Assembly: GCA_946902875.1 (NCBI GenBank)
Contig: OX336340.1
Coordinates: 18,677,566 to 18,741,565 of the forward strand
DNA length: 64,000 nucleotides
Direction: 5' to 3'
Source of the DNA: Nematopogon swammerdamellus
Taxonomy: Eukaryota > Arthropoda > Insecta > Lepidoptera > Adelidae
This document shows positions 47,001 through 52,419 of the stretch, one piece after another (the first letter of the stretch is position 1; every line of letters begins with the position of its first letter). A program made the translations under genes and the position numbers. Under the pieces are notes generated by a model, which did no database searches, was not told the origin of the DNA, and saw only the letters and a program-made list of their open reading frames with translations.

Positions 47001-48641
47001 GCGATGGCTTCACCGAACATATCCGGGCCCATCGGCAGTAGAGGAGGGTATTAATCGAGGTCGGGACTAGCGAGTGGCCACTCTAAATTTCCCGCGCATG
47101 CTTCACGTTTCGGCTCGCATCAATCCCTCGTCAGCTAGTCTGCGTTGACTAGGACGCGGGGAACCACCAGTCCCGCTCTCGACCTCCCTCTCTCTACCTA
47201 TCCATATTCTGTAGGATGCTTTCAGTGACGTTTTCGAAGCTCTCTCCATAGATGAGCTTAGCGTCGATCTTGGGAGCCCTAGATTCTTGAAGAGACTGTA
47301 GAGCGACTTCGCTGGTAGTCCTCTTGCTCCGACTTCCACAGCGTTTCTCGTTGAATCCGTTTCTCACAATCCGGTCTACTAAATTGCAGTACTTGTTAAG
47401 TTTGATGTTGTGGTCCTTTCGGTATGTTACTTTCCCAGGGAACTGTAAGTTCAACAAGTAGGTACTACATGCTTTGTCACTTTTGAGAATATGAGTATAT
47501 CCGGTCTTAATGCTGTGGTACAGATTTCCGAAGGCATTTGGTAATGCTTCTCATGTGTGTCCATCAACAATTCCCAATACTTTGCTGCTCCCAAAATTGA
47601 AGGAGGTTTAGTCCTATCTTTGGGCAGCTTATTGGCTCCAGGTTTCACAAAGTTGACCTTCTGGAAGCCGCTACTGGTTTGCCCTTTCCTGGTCCGTAGT
47701 ATTTTGCATCCGCATAACAAATGTTTGGCCGTGCCTACGAACTCCTTACATGACGGGCATAGTCTATTTCAATTCCTTTTGAATTCTATTTGAATTAGAA
47801 TTCCTTGTACATGGGGCGAACAATTTACAATTCATTCCGATATGTGGCGTCTCATCGTCGTCACCTGATGTCACTGCTGTCTACCCGTCACTCAGTTCGT
47901 ATTTTGCTTAACCATCGAATACAACGGAAACATCCAAAGGTTGGCTGAAAGAAATCTCTACAAGGGATAAGTCTGCCTTTAGACCTAATGTAAATTTTAT
48001 TTTGCTTGTTTTTGTAAAATGTTTAAGCAATATATAATAATATATAAATATTTTCTTTATATCTGTTTATCTTCGTTTTATAACCTCAAAATTACTCCAT
48101 CACTCATCATTTTACTCGCTCACTCGCTCATGGGTACAGCGAGCGTGGCGCCATCTGAGACTCACTTCGCTTTCCCCATTGCTCACTAGAGAGTGCCCAG
48201 GATTTGGGTTGGGAGACATCAGATTTGATGAAAGGAAATTCTAGAAACAAGCCCAGAAAAATTTTAATTTGGTTGAACCATGACATGCCTAGTTAATTTG
48301 CAAAAAAAATTATACCCCCAAACCCCACCCGGCACGCGTATGCTTGAGCTACAACACGTTTATAGTCTTTCATGAATAATATCATGGGCAACTTTAGGTT
48401 GCCACGTTTAGATTATCAAGAAATACTTTGGATTAGCCAAATAGCTGTATAAAATTGTTCCATGGCTAGTTCTATTTGTCTACGAATCTGTTAATGGTTT
48501 AGTCTAACTCAATCATGTGCTGGCTGCAGGGACAACTCGCCGTCGCGGAAGCTGTTCACGGAGCGGCTGGTGGACGACCGCCTGGAGTCCGCCTTCTCCT
48601 ACTACGAGTTCCTCCAGCACGTCAAGTCTCTCATGAAATGA
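13303..48641 (+). CDS. Sec24AB: Sec24 A/B-class COPII coat subunit (15 coding exons, 1221 aa)
   Basis: Sec24 pairs with Sec23 in the COPII inner coat at ER exit sites and binds cargo export signals. Fifteen exons join in phase to 1221 residues. Residues 1 to about 505 are Pro/Gly/Ser/Gln-rich and disordered, with collagen-like GPP repeats. A zinc finger follows at about 553-577 (CRAC...CNLC). The vWA-like trunk starts near 600 (PPQPAIYLFLLDVSHIGRE). The beta-sandwich contains HTFHGNFFVRSTDLLSLPN, then come an all-helical region and a gelsolin-like C-terminus ending FSYYEFLQHVKSLMK. The IFRCTINRIPET and SATGG-like motifs fit the A/B class better than C/D. A splice acceptor 11 bp before the ATG implies at least one untranslated upstream exon that I could not place. 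Exon 10 heads a 14-unit tandem array. Confidence 0.93.
14880..15950. other. Sec24 intron 1, left part: AT-rich, nothing recognised
   Basis: It contains the CACTGCTGGGCATAAG motif (about 15283) common in lepidopteran LINE debris, and ATTT microsatellite (15648-15670). No gene is visible. Confidence 0.5.
15955..16050 (-). mobile_element. tRNA-derived SINE head fragment
   Basis: The B box AGGTTCGAATCC lies at 15979-15990 (minus). The rest resembles the 60247 head but is diverged. Confidence 0.45.
16106..16181. repeat. Tandem duplication of a 37-bp segment
   Basis: ACCTACATATTCATTAACAG followed by CTTTATAATGACGTG occurs twice in a row. Confidence 0.8.
16603..18372 (-). mobile_element. 5'-truncated non-LTR retrotransposon with reverse transcriptase (487-codon ORF at 16708-18171)
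   Basis: The minus-strand frame at 16708-18171 has RT motifs in order: LDISKAFDRVWHRGLLSKL, AGVPQGSVLSPTLF, YADD (catalytic) and the thumb/C-terminal region ending LVAGMAPL. The N-terminal RT and the endonuclease are missing. A poly-A tail (T-run at about 16603-16620 on the plus strand) follows the stop by about 90 bp. It is of the Jockey/CR1-like group; the clade is not resolved. It lies in Sec24 intron 1, opposite to the gene. Confidence 0.88.
18123..18622 (-). repeat. 250-bp tandem duplication at the LINE 5' truncation point
   Basis: The segment from TACCGGTGGAGAAAGAGCG to the sequence before the next copy occurs at 18123-18372 and 18373-18622. It contains the RT fragment MTPILTRLFRRSFSTG plus AT-rich sequence. 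A third partial trace follows. Confidence 0.8.
19030..20134. mobile_element. Non-autonomous hAT-type element, 1089 bp
   Basis: The element spans 19038-20126, with ends CAGTGGCGTGCA / TGCACGCCCCTG. The perfect 8-bp duplication ATGTAAAC lies at 19030-19037 and 20127-20134. It contains a 21-G run and no transposase frame. It sits in Sec24 intron 1. Confidence 0.85.
19414..19434 (+). repeat. 21-G homopolymer
   Basis: An uninterrupted G run lies inside the hAT-type element. Its length is prone to sequencing error. Confidence 0.9.
20556..20658 (+). CDS. Sec24AB: Sec24 coding exon 2
   Basis: The exon encodes IFRCTINRIPETNALLQKSR through HPFKDLN. It completes a Glu codon from exon 1 and ends in phase 0 at GTAAGTAT. 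Confidence 0.9.
21225..21534 (-). mobile_element. SINE copy, partly deleted head
   Basis: It carries the T-run, then ACATCCGTGATGTCAGCCC, the body, GTTGCTTAACAACAGTC and CTGAGCCACCGAGGCTGAC. The 5S-like block is missing. Confidence 0.75.
21781..22160 (-). mobile_element. Full-length SINE, tRNA/5S-like head, abutting Sec24 exon 3
   Basis: The head (about 22025-22160) carries GTTAAGCAACGCTGGG and the 5S-like AGTACTTGGATGGGTGACCG on the minus strand. The A tail is at 21781-21800. Head end to exon 3 acceptor is about 30 bp. Confidence 0.85.
22191..22317 (+). CDS. Sec24AB: Sec24 coding exon 3 (zinc finger)
   Basis: The exon encodes HLPVIQCTSIVRCRACRTY through WKCNLCYRVND, the Sec23/24 zinc finger with two CxxC pairs. 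The acceptor is TGTTTCAG and the donor GTGAGTAG. A SINE head ends about 30 bp upstream. Confidence 0.93.
23028..23325. repeat. ~280-bp dispersed repeat, copy 2 (inverted)
   Basis: This is the reverse complement of 957-1240. It carries a short additional CGCGCG-rich segment (about 23187-23220). It lies in Sec24 intron 3. Confidence 0.7.
23580..23767 (+). CDS. Sec24AB: Sec24 coding exon 4 (start of trunk)
   Basis: The exon encodes PEEFQYDPVSKSYGDPTRRP through FLLDVSHIGRESLYLQ. The donor GTAGGCC runs straight into a minisatellite that resembles this exon. Confidence 0.93.
23768..24250 (+). repeat. Degenerate minisatellite in Sec24 intron 4
   Basis: A run of about 42-60-bp units contains CCAATATGACCC, CCAAGTC, AGTACC and TTGAGTTAGGCC. 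It starts at the exon 4 donor. The motifs resemble exon 4's own CCAATATGATCCAG and its 3' junction TACCTCCAGGTAGGCC. Confidence 0.75.
24465..24650. repeat. Diverged repeat shared with 48185-48345
   Basis: The order CAGGATTTTGGTTTTGGTTT, TTTGATCAAAGGAAATT, GTGCAAAACCC and CCCCAAAACCC is mirrored at 48198-48330. Similarity is low, and both copies are intronic. Confidence 0.4.
24783..24936 (+). CDS. Sec24AB: Sec24 coding exon 5
   Basis: The exon encodes VFCETLKTCLDQLPGDGRTQ through REMTVIDID, part of the vWA-like trunk. The acceptor is TTGTTTCAG and the donor GTGAGTGT. Confidence 0.92.
25198..25512. mobile_element. Rearranged SINE pieces, head to head
   Basis: 25198-25350 reads forward (GTGTGGGGCCGGTACTT head joined to the body), while 25351-25440 and the head remnant to 25512 read in reverse. 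Two insertions or an inversion would explain it. Confidence 0.65.
25530..25687 (+). CDS. Sec24AB: Sec24 coding exon 6
   Basis: The exon encodes VFLPSPESLLVNLGERREMI through ALGAALQAAFKLM, after a TCCCTAG acceptor. It lies between a rearranged SINE cluster upstream and a LINE remnant starting about 55 bp downstream. Confidence 0.9.
25741..26130 (-). mobile_element. Same LINE family, 3' copy
   Basis: About 390 bp is shared with the copies at 33684 and 46976, encoding VGARGLPAKSLYNLFENLGL with gaps. It starts about 55 bp after Sec24 exon 6. Confidence 0.7.
26191..26420 (+). repeat. GTGTGGGGCCGG repeat, long version
   Basis: About 220 bp is shared with 58630-58860: GTGTGGGGCCGGTACTTAAA, GGCGACAGGCTAGCCATCTC and GCAGGTGGGTCTGCCTTACT. 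The first 80 bp also serve as a head in several SINE copies. The family is not identified. Confidence 0.6.
27119..27192 (+). CDS. Sec24AB: Sec24 coding exon 7 (short)
   Basis: A 74-bp exon encodes AATGGRVTVLQTCLPNVGPG SLTS (written as two pieces), matching the conserved S/AATGGRV segment. The acceptor is GATTACAG and the donor GTCAGTTG. Confidence 0.9.
27470..27545 (-). mobile_element. SINE body fragment
   Basis: CAGTACGGTGGTAGCAATCC and CTACCACCTAGTAAGCGG match the body variant seen at 60005-60120. Confidence 0.5.
27543..27603. repeat. Two adjacent perfect palindromes
   Basis: 27543-27572 is a 30-bp perfect palindrome (GAAAGGGATCAATAA and its complement). 27580-27603 is a 24-bp one (AATGTCAAATTA and its complement). 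Confidence 0.88.
27795..27995 (-). mobile_element. LINE 3' fragment related to 16603-18372
   Basis: The minus-strand translation reads SPGECVFPESFNLGVFKRR and then SMAPL plus stop. Confidence 0.6.
28350..28501 (+). CDS. Sec24AB: Sec24 coding exon 8
   Basis: The exon encodes EDPNARSSKDVAHLNPATDF through SSQYSDLATL. The acceptor is TGTACAG and the donor GTGAGTCT. Confidence 0.92.
28562..29200. other. Sec24 intron 8: nothing beyond AT-rich sequence
   Basis: A short (CA)n run lies at 28868-28880. GTGAGTAACGCCGG and its inverse CCGGCGTTAACTCAC about 110 bp apart suggest a small foldback element at 28975-29115. Confidence 0.4.
29206..29359 (+). CDS. Sec24AB: Sec24 coding exon 9
   Basis: The exon encodes GISKFSGGSVYHMPLFNAKR through LTRKIGFEAVMRVRCT. 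The acceptor is ACAACAG and the donor GTATGTTC. Confidence 0.92.
29892..30067 (+). CDS. Sec24AB: Sec24 coding exon 10 (unit 1 of the array)
   Basis: After CTTGCAG the exon encodes GIGIHTFHGNFFVRSTDLLS through CFQAALLYTSSK in the beta-sandwich domain. The donor G/GTAACATCC gives the normal family length. The same donor recurs at the end of each downstream unit, so the true 3' end of this exon could be any of these. Confidence 0.88.
29901..32293 (+). repeat. 14-unit tandem array of Sec24 exon 10 (171-bp units)
   Basis: Units begin CATCCACACG (or CATCAACACG) at 29901, 30072, 30243, 30414, 30585, 30756, 30927, 31098, 31269, 31440, 31611, 31782, 31952 and 32123. All are 171 bp except unit 12 (170 bp). 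Each encodes the same 57-residue piece of the beta-sandwich domain and ends AAAG/GTAAC, the exon's splice donor. Units 1-12 form one 677-codon open frame ending at a TAG in unit 12 (31903-31905). Unit 12 also lacks one base. After unit 14 the true intron sequence begins (CATCCAGTTTC). Confidence 0.95.
30072..31439 (+). repeat. 684-bp higher-order duplication within the exon array
   Basis: Units 2-5 carry the diagnostic series AES, VQS...VCPD...AVLL, EQS, EES, and units 6-9 repeat it in the same order. By eye the two 684-bp blocks differ by one base (Arg versus Gly codon in units 3 and 7). Confidence 0.85.
32294..33290. other. Sec24 intron 10: nothing recognised
   Basis: AT-rich, with ATTCAGGCGTAGTGTACTAC (32418) also present at 19736, so both belong to an unidentified repeat. 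No gene is visible. Confidence 0.4.
33294..33404 (+). CDS. Sec24AB: Sec24 coding exon 11
   Basis: The exon encodes GERRIRVHTMCLPVANNLTD through IVGLLTKM. The acceptor is TTGTTGCAG and the donor GTGAGTCT. The intron that follows is 11.2 kb and filled with transposons. Confidence 0.92.
33684..34070 (-). mobile_element. Same LINE family, 3' copy with internal deletion
   Basis: It starts GAAGGTGTGGAACTATGCTT and continues as in the other copies. It lacks the segment encoding the VGARG motif between the NLGL and NGFK parts. Confidence 0.65.
34536..34606. repeat. Imperfect hairpin with perfect 12-bp core
   Basis: AGCACGGAATAC (34549-34560) and GTATTCCGTGCT (34581-34592) are flanked by ATCCACA / TGTGGAT extensions. 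Confidence 0.7.
34675..34905. mobile_element. Foldback MITE
   Basis: Arms of about 100 bp meet around 34790. The inner parts AATCGAACCCTAGAGTTGAA / TTCAACTCTAGGGTTCGATT match perfectly; the outer parts are A/T-rich and imperfect. Confidence 0.75.
35500..38737 (-). mobile_element. Non-LTR retrotransposon, CR1/L2-like, with 784-codon ORF (36375-38729)
   Basis: The uninterrupted minus-strand frame at 36375-38729 begins inside the endonuclease (motif SDHAMV). It continues through RT motifs FRGSHGTNTALLNVLD, LDFSRAFDCI, RGVPQGAILSPLLF and YADDTQVY. The 5' end is truncated near 38737. The 3' UTR runs to an AATAAA-like sequence and a (TTTC)n microsatellite at about 35500-35530. A SINE fragment interrupts the 3' UTR at 35845-36026. 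The long open frame suggests recent insertion. It lies in Sec24 intron 11, antisense to the gene. Clade assignment is by memory of motifs. Confidence 0.88.
35845..36026 (+). mobile_element. SINE 3' part nested in a LINE 3' UTR
   Basis: It runs AACGGCTATGTAAATAGTTC to GTGTCAGGTTCCAT and a 23-A tail at about 36004-36026. It interrupts the LINE at 35500-38737. Confidence 0.8.
39030..40320 (+). pseudogene. piggyBac-like transposase relic split by a SINE
   Basis: A TTAA at about 39029 precedes ACGTTGAACGCCATACG, and the other side ends AAAGGG then TTAA near 40315, as expected for piggyBac target sites. Between them are an N-terminal fragment (MDYFEDLELTQKALTQLE at 39390; then an acidic LLSESEDSDDE piece) and, at 40113-40283, the C-terminal cysteine-rich domain (YAKNVPIMGSKQAKTKSKK, YCQSSPTKPFLCLPC, FNKTH). 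An in-frame TAA interrupts the latter. The catalytic centre is gone, and a SINE occupies the gap. Confidence 0.65.
39617..40112 (-). mobile_element. Full-length SINE (tRNA/5S-like head) with extra 5' segment
   Basis: On the minus strand from 40112: a GTGTGGGGTCGGTACTT segment, then GCCTCGGTAGCTCAGTGG (A box), AAGCAACGCTGAGCGCGGTC and GATGGGTGACCGC (5S-like), GGTTCGGATTCC (B-box-like), a GGTGGTAGGGTT body, and TTATGGGCTGACATCACGG near the 3' end. A tail of about 30 A lies at 39617-39647. It sits inside a piggyBac relic. Confidence 0.85.
40850..41095 (+). repeat. TCCGTATC repeat family fragment
   Basis: It contains TTTGTTGTTATATCCGCCAT, ATTCTGTGAAAATTTCAACG and a GACAGACGGACGG run, as at 59310-59460. 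Confidence 0.65.
41318..41618 (+). mobile_element. SINE, nearly complete, plus strand
   Basis: The A box is at 41328-41340, the 5S-like block (ACTTGGATGGGTGACCGC) around 41364-41382 and GGTTCGGATTCC at 41405-41416. The body is partly deleted and the A tail is near 41609. Confidence 0.8.
41619..42003. repeat. 385-bp purine-rich tract (plus strand)
   Basis: The stretch is almost wholly G and A, with GGGAGG, GGAGGAA and GAGAGG runs and very few pyrimidines. It starts at the A tail of the SINE at 41318. Long open frames on the minus strand here are composition artefacts. Confidence 0.85.
42004..42930. other. Sec24 intron 11: no gene recognised
   Basis: Unique-looking sequence with a slightly GC-richer patch at 42290-42620. 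Short frames on both strands look like chance. Confidence 0.4.
42935..43245 (+). mobile_element. LINE RT C-terminus and 3' end
   Basis: A broken frame reads PAYIFPPKYSLGPLKRGVKRH and then the shared 3' block, ending in AATAAAAAAAA. Confidence 0.65.
43246..44630. other. Sec24 intron 11, right part: probable transposon debris
   Basis: The left half (43246-43860) has repeated AGTAGT.TTC/GAGATAT phrases and a hairpin and looks like old repeat sequence. The rest is AT-rich and featureless. Confidence 0.35.
43756..43832. repeat. Inverted repeat ~22 bp with ~33-nt loop
   Basis: ATTTGGTTTCATAAGGG(A)CACT pairs with AGTGCCCCTTATGAAACCAA(AT). One base differs. Confidence 0.7.
44638..44825 (+). CDS. 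Sec24AB: Sec24 coding exon 12
   Basis: The exon encodes AVDRAQQSSLSDAREALSN through LPLYLSALLKH, the helical domain. The acceptor ATGGCAG is weak in pyrimidines but fits phase and homology. The donor is GTATGTTG. Confidence 0.88.
45008..45083. repeat. Perfect 35-bp inverted repeat, 6-nt loop
   Basis: Left arm 45008-45042 (AAGCTCAACAAATACATGAT...) and right arm 45049-45083 are exact reverse complements around ACACAA. It lies in Sec24 intron 12. Confidence 0.92.
45165..45360 (-). repeat. GTGTGGGGCCGG-type repeat, minus copy
   Basis: CTTATCCCTTAGTCGCCTTT and GGGGAGAGATGCAGTGGGAC match the reverse of the family. The adjacent ACAAATCGACTGGGGTGTCT is not seen elsewhere here. Confidence 0.5.
45404..45618 (+). 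CDS. Sec24AB: Sec24 coding exon 13
   Basis: The exon encodes VALRVGTSTRLDDRFAAMCN through PPRLHLTAER, with a Gln/Pro/acidic loop (QPQPQQDDEEAYPDPP). The acceptor is GACACAAG and the donor GTGCATGC. Confidence 0.88.
46198..46395 (+). mobile_element. SINE 3' part in Sec24 intron 13
   Basis: It runs GGTACCACCGCACTGAATGA to AGTTTCCATAAAAAATAAAA. The head is absent. Confidence 0.78.
46717..46953 (+). CDS. Sec24AB: Sec24 coding exon 14 (gelsolin-like)
   Basis: The exon encodes INSNGAYLLDDGELMILYIC through ERPYAANVLVLR. The acceptor is ATCATCAG and the donor GTGAGTGT. A LINE remnant begins about 25 bp after it. Confidence 0.92.
46976..47790 (-). mobile_element. LINE C-terminal remnant with zinc knuckle and RPD...ELTVPWE motif
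   Basis: Read on the minus strand with frameshifts this gives CPSCKEFVGTAKHLLCGC (CCHC-type knuckle), RPDILIFSKVTKHVV and ELTVPWE, then KLNKYCNLVDRIVRNGF and VGARGLPAKSLYSLFKNLGL. This order resembles the C-terminal region of LINEs with a restriction-like (PD-D/ExK) endonuclease, such as R2-like elements. It is the longest of four copies in the window. The element type is inferred. Confidence 0.6.
48530..48641 (+). CDS. Sec24AB: Sec24 coding exon 15 (C-terminus, stop)
   Basis: The exon encodes DNSPSRKLFTERLVDDRLES through YEFLQHVKSLMK and the stop TGA. The acceptor is GGCTGCAG. Confidence 0.92.
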
Positions 48642-49560
48642 GAGGCGGCATCCCTCGCACTCGTCCGGGGCAGCTCCGAACAAACGAGAGAGATGTTCTC
48701 CCGCATAAGAGCTCCAACGAGCCAAACGGTTACAAGGGATGCGCTTGGATAATCGCCAAAGACTCGTCGTTTCCAATATCTACTAACTGCCCTTTTTATA
48801 CAGTTTACTCGTCGATAAACTTAAATTCGATAATTCGATCATTTAACGAGCGTCGCATAGCAATGTCCTATGTATGTAAGTTTGACAGTAAAAATTTAAT
48901 AGGATTTAAAATGTGGAATAATTCCTGACAGCTCTTACGCGAGTTTCTATGGGGAATCTGAAGCACTGATTAAACCAAATTATATTTAGAAATCTGTAGG
49001 TGCATTGTTACGACGGTAGGAGGAGGCAATAAATGTTACATTGTTTTCTTCCCTCGTAATGTTTACATGTGCGGTGGGCTTTATTTGCACTATTGACCAA
49101 TACTGGGCGATGTTGAAATGATGCACAGCTGGAAGAATAAAAATATTGTAAAATATTTAATTTATAAATCAATTTTTGAAAATTATCAATCGGATGTACA
49201 ATTTATTCCATTTTGTTCACACGTCCGTAGAAGATATGTGAATATTTGTCTAGTTATGAGTTTTAGAAACTAATCAACGGCCGGCTTGGCCTGCGTCGCA
49301 CGTCGGTGTATAATATGATTTTGTCTATAATTTGCTAGTATTAAATTTTTATATTGAAAATGTATCTGTGTAAAATGTATAAACACATAATTTATAATTT
49401 TAAAATAATTGCTTTTTATTTGTGGTTATTTATGTAACGGTACGGTTTATTTTCTCTACGCGTTAATTGAATGCGTTAACGCCTGTACAATGCGTGCAGA
49501 CGGTTGTAATGTTAAGGAGATAATAGTCTATAGAATAATAAATATTTTAGTTGATGAGTT
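48642..49560 (+). other. Sec24 3' UTR region with polyadenylation signals
   Basis: The stretch after the Sec24 stop is AT-rich and carries AATAAA hexamers at 49028-49033, 49136-49141 and 49537-49542. Which one is used cannot be told from sequence. The last lies near the UPF0728 gene's own hexamer on the other strand, so the two 3' ends may overlap. Confidence 0.5.
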
Positions 49561-49803
49561 GATTTGTCACATCGCTAGCGGACTGAACCCTGCGCGCCTT
49601 TTAATATGTTTCAATATATATTGAATTATGATGATCAAATCTGGTTTTATTTTATAAACGATTTTTAATCTTTTCGATACACCAAACAAGCGAATGAAGA
49701 ATTTAAGGTGCATAATGCGAGACCAATGCATGTTTTTACATTTTCCAAGGGATAATTTCAAAATTAACTTAATCCTATAGATATCGCTTCGAAAAGTTTT
49801 CAA

Positions 49804-50461
49804 TTATTCAAATGCCTTGCTTAATTCTTCCAAAGTGTGCAGACTTGTCGAGAAGTCGCCCCTCTTCGTCCAATAATTCTTTGGTCCGTGGTCGACAGTC
49901 ATAAAATGATCTATCAAAATGGATCTCAGCCATAAATAGTCGTCGGCGAGTTGAAATCTCCTGGTAGCGTCGACAATGGCCCAGACCGCTCTCTGTGCGA
50001 CAGGGTCGCGTGAGCAGATCGTGTTGAACTTTAAATAGTTGATGTTGCAGCGGAATATCTCTCGTTCCTGCATCTTCAGCACGCAGTAGTTTCGATACTG
50101 AACTTCAACTAAGTCCACACGATATCCCAGTTGGAGTAAGCGTTCTGCAATAATATACAACACAATATCAGCTACTCCAGATAAGCTGAATTAGGGTATT
50201 GGATTCCATGTCACCTCTAATGAAGCCCATAAGCAAAGAGTATTGTGTTGTAGGCCGCACTACACGGCAGCAGTGTTGTCTACACGAAACACGAATAGCT
50301 GCTGCTGCACTGCCGCGTAGTGCGACTTACATCATACAATTTCATACAAAGATAATTTTGCCTTGCACGGTACCTCTCAGACCCTGCAGCTTCTGGGGCT
50401 TGTGCGAGCAAGTGAAAACACTGTCACATGGCCCGTAGTATATGCGCACATATTTGGACAT
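49804..50461 (-). CDS. UPF0728 family protein (C10orf53-like), 2 exons, 142 aa
   Basis: Exon 1 (50374-50461) encodes MSKYVRIYYGPCDSVFTCSH through KLQGLR and ends G/GTACCG. Exon 2 (49804-50144) follows a TTATTGCAG acceptor and continues ERLLQLGYRVDLVEVQYRN to a TAA stop. The pattern YGPC...H...LQGL...L...GY.V.L...R..V......IF.CNI..L.F....DP fits the short UPF0728 family (human C10orf53). Its function is not established as far as I know. Usual members are about 90-95 residues; this one has about 45 extra C-terminal residues including FMTVDHGPKNYW. A minus-strand AATAAA at 49646-49651 lies about 150 bp past the stop. I am confident of the gene structure and moderately confident of the family. 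Confidence 0.75.
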
Positions 50462-50469
50462 TATTTAAC

Positions 50470-51630
50470 TGATGTTGACGGACTTTAGTAAGATTTTCAA
50501 CAAGGATAATGATGTAAAAATAATTATTTCTTTCAAGAATAATTTCTTATTTTGTTTAGTGTCATGTGTTGTGTAGTGGCATGTAATATTCTGTCCTCTG
50601 TTGTCGAAACAGTCTGATAAATTCAATTTACAACACGGGTCCATCCAAATATTTTGAATCTTTGGTCTAGCTAGCTTAGTTCGTGCCCATCGATATAATT
50701 TTATAGATTTGTTTTTTTTTTGTTCTTTGTTATTATTATTTATCTCTGATCTTTATAATCAATGCTAGGATTCGCATGTTCTAATTTGGAATGAAATAAT
50801 ATTTTTTTAAATATTTCATGATTTTTAAATAATTTATTTTTATATTGGTTTTAATCATTATTTTAAATGTGCTTCCCCTCAGTTGAACAAATACACATTA
50901 ATAAATGTAAAATAAAAGGTGATTTTTTTTTTATTCTAAACGCTTTCTGTAGGTAAGTAGGTGTGGGTAGGTAGGTAGGTAAGTACTCGAGTTTCCTTAA
51001 AAATGTCTCATTTTTGCATTTTAGATTAGAAAAAAATTTTGCTCTAAAAATCATGCGATATTTCATTTCAGTACGAGGTAACTACTGCAATGAAAGTGCC
51101 TATCTACGTTGCATGCAGTTGTTTCTAAGGTAAACCAAATATACATTGCACAATTTCAAAATTAGCAGCGGTCACTAGAAGTTCATGTACTAATTTTATT
51201 ATCATTAGAGCGTTCACAAAATGACCAGCAATTTATTATTGGGTAGTAAATTATTTGAAACTACCACGGGGTCACATTGTCTTGCCGGCTAAATGCACTT
51301 GTTCGTTCATGCCAATTTGTAAGCCGCGCTAACATGTTTACGAGACTGTAAAATGCAACGCGCGTGCGTTCGTGACTCATACTTCAATTATTTCTAAATT
51401 ACTCGCGCGAAGAGCATATTATGAATGAATTTATTAGATTGCTCTCGGATTAATAAATTTTCTCAAGAACATGGGCTACACTTGTAGAATAAATAATTTG
51501 TCAAGATGGTTAAGCAAAAATTAATTTTCGTTAGTTTTCACGACTATTGTATTATTTAAAACAAAACACAGTTACCTCAGTAGTAACATAAGTACAGTGG
51601 GCACAATTTTACTTCTCAATAACGGTTCAA
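50470..51630. other. Upstream of UPF0728: nothing recognised
   Basis: AT-rich intergenic DNA, with a (GTAG)n-like patch at 50953-50985. It should contain the UPF0728 promoter, which I cannot locate. Confidence 0.4.
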
Positions 51631-51636
51631 TCATTT

Positions 51637-51785
51637 TCGTCAGCCTCGTTAGTTCAGTGGTGCGGTCGGTCCACTGTCGGTCGTGATTATTAGCACACCT
51701 GGGCGCGGTTAGTACTTGGATGGGTGACCGCTCGACCGTTGGAGGCTGACCGTGGTTCGGATTCCACGTAAAAGTGTAGGCCCGC
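51637..51785 (+). mobile_element. SINE head only
   Basis: It carries GCCTCGTTAGTTCAGTGGTG, the clearest 5S-like block (AGTACTTGGATGGGTGACCG at 51711-51730) and GGTTCGGATTCC. It stops at GTAAAAGTGTAGGCCC. Confidence 0.78.
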
Positions 51786-52034
51786 CGGATAAGGTGTCAT
51801 TTTGGAGCTCAAATGATGAACTTTGGCTTTTGTAATACTTTTTTGTTGAAAAAATCAAGATCCCTAGTTAAAGATTTTCGAATTTGCTGCCACAAAAATT
51901 TATGAAAATTTATGAATTCATGTTCTAGATTCCGTCAAAAAGACAAAATAACAAAGTTTTTCAAAACAAAATCGATTCTTTACTGTGGTACCATATAACA
52001 AATTTTGGCTTCAGAATCACCCTTAAAATGTCGG

Positions 52035-52415
52035 TTGTTTTAGGGTTCCGTCCGTACCGTACTGGACCCTATTTATAATCTTACACGCCATGTGTCCGTC
52101 TGTTCTGTCCGCCCGGCAGCTCCTACTTTTAAAGGGCGGTATCCGGTTGAATTTTTCACAGAATATGGTGTTACTATGGCGGATATCTAAACTGACATAA
52201 TAATAAAAAAAAAAAGTAAAAAATTAGGTCTTTGGAAAAACTTTTTTTTTCAAAATGTTTTTACTATTATCGTAAAAACGGTAATATCTATATACAAGCG
52301 TCAAACTTGGTGTAATTTTAATGCAAACCCTAAAGTAAAAAAAACGAGTCAATACGTGGCAATACGGAACAATCGGTGTGCGAGTACGACTCGCACTTGC
52401 CGGTTTTTTTAGTCA
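52035..52415. repeat. TCCGTATC repeat family fragment
   Basis: It contains AGGGTTCCGTCCGTACC, the reversed AATATGGTGTTACTATGGCG and, at the end, GCGAGTACGACTCGCACTTG. Confidence 0.6.
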
Positions 52416-52419
52416 TTGT

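Noticed and set aside
47557..47793. Plus-strand frame as a gene between Sec24 exons 14 and 15
   Set aside because: It is antisense to the LINE remnant, whose minus-strand motifs explain the sequence.
51637..51785. A genuine 5S rRNA or tRNA gene
   Set aside because: Only promoter-like parts of each are present, fused together and repeated through the window with a SINE body. No complete 5S or tRNA fold was found.
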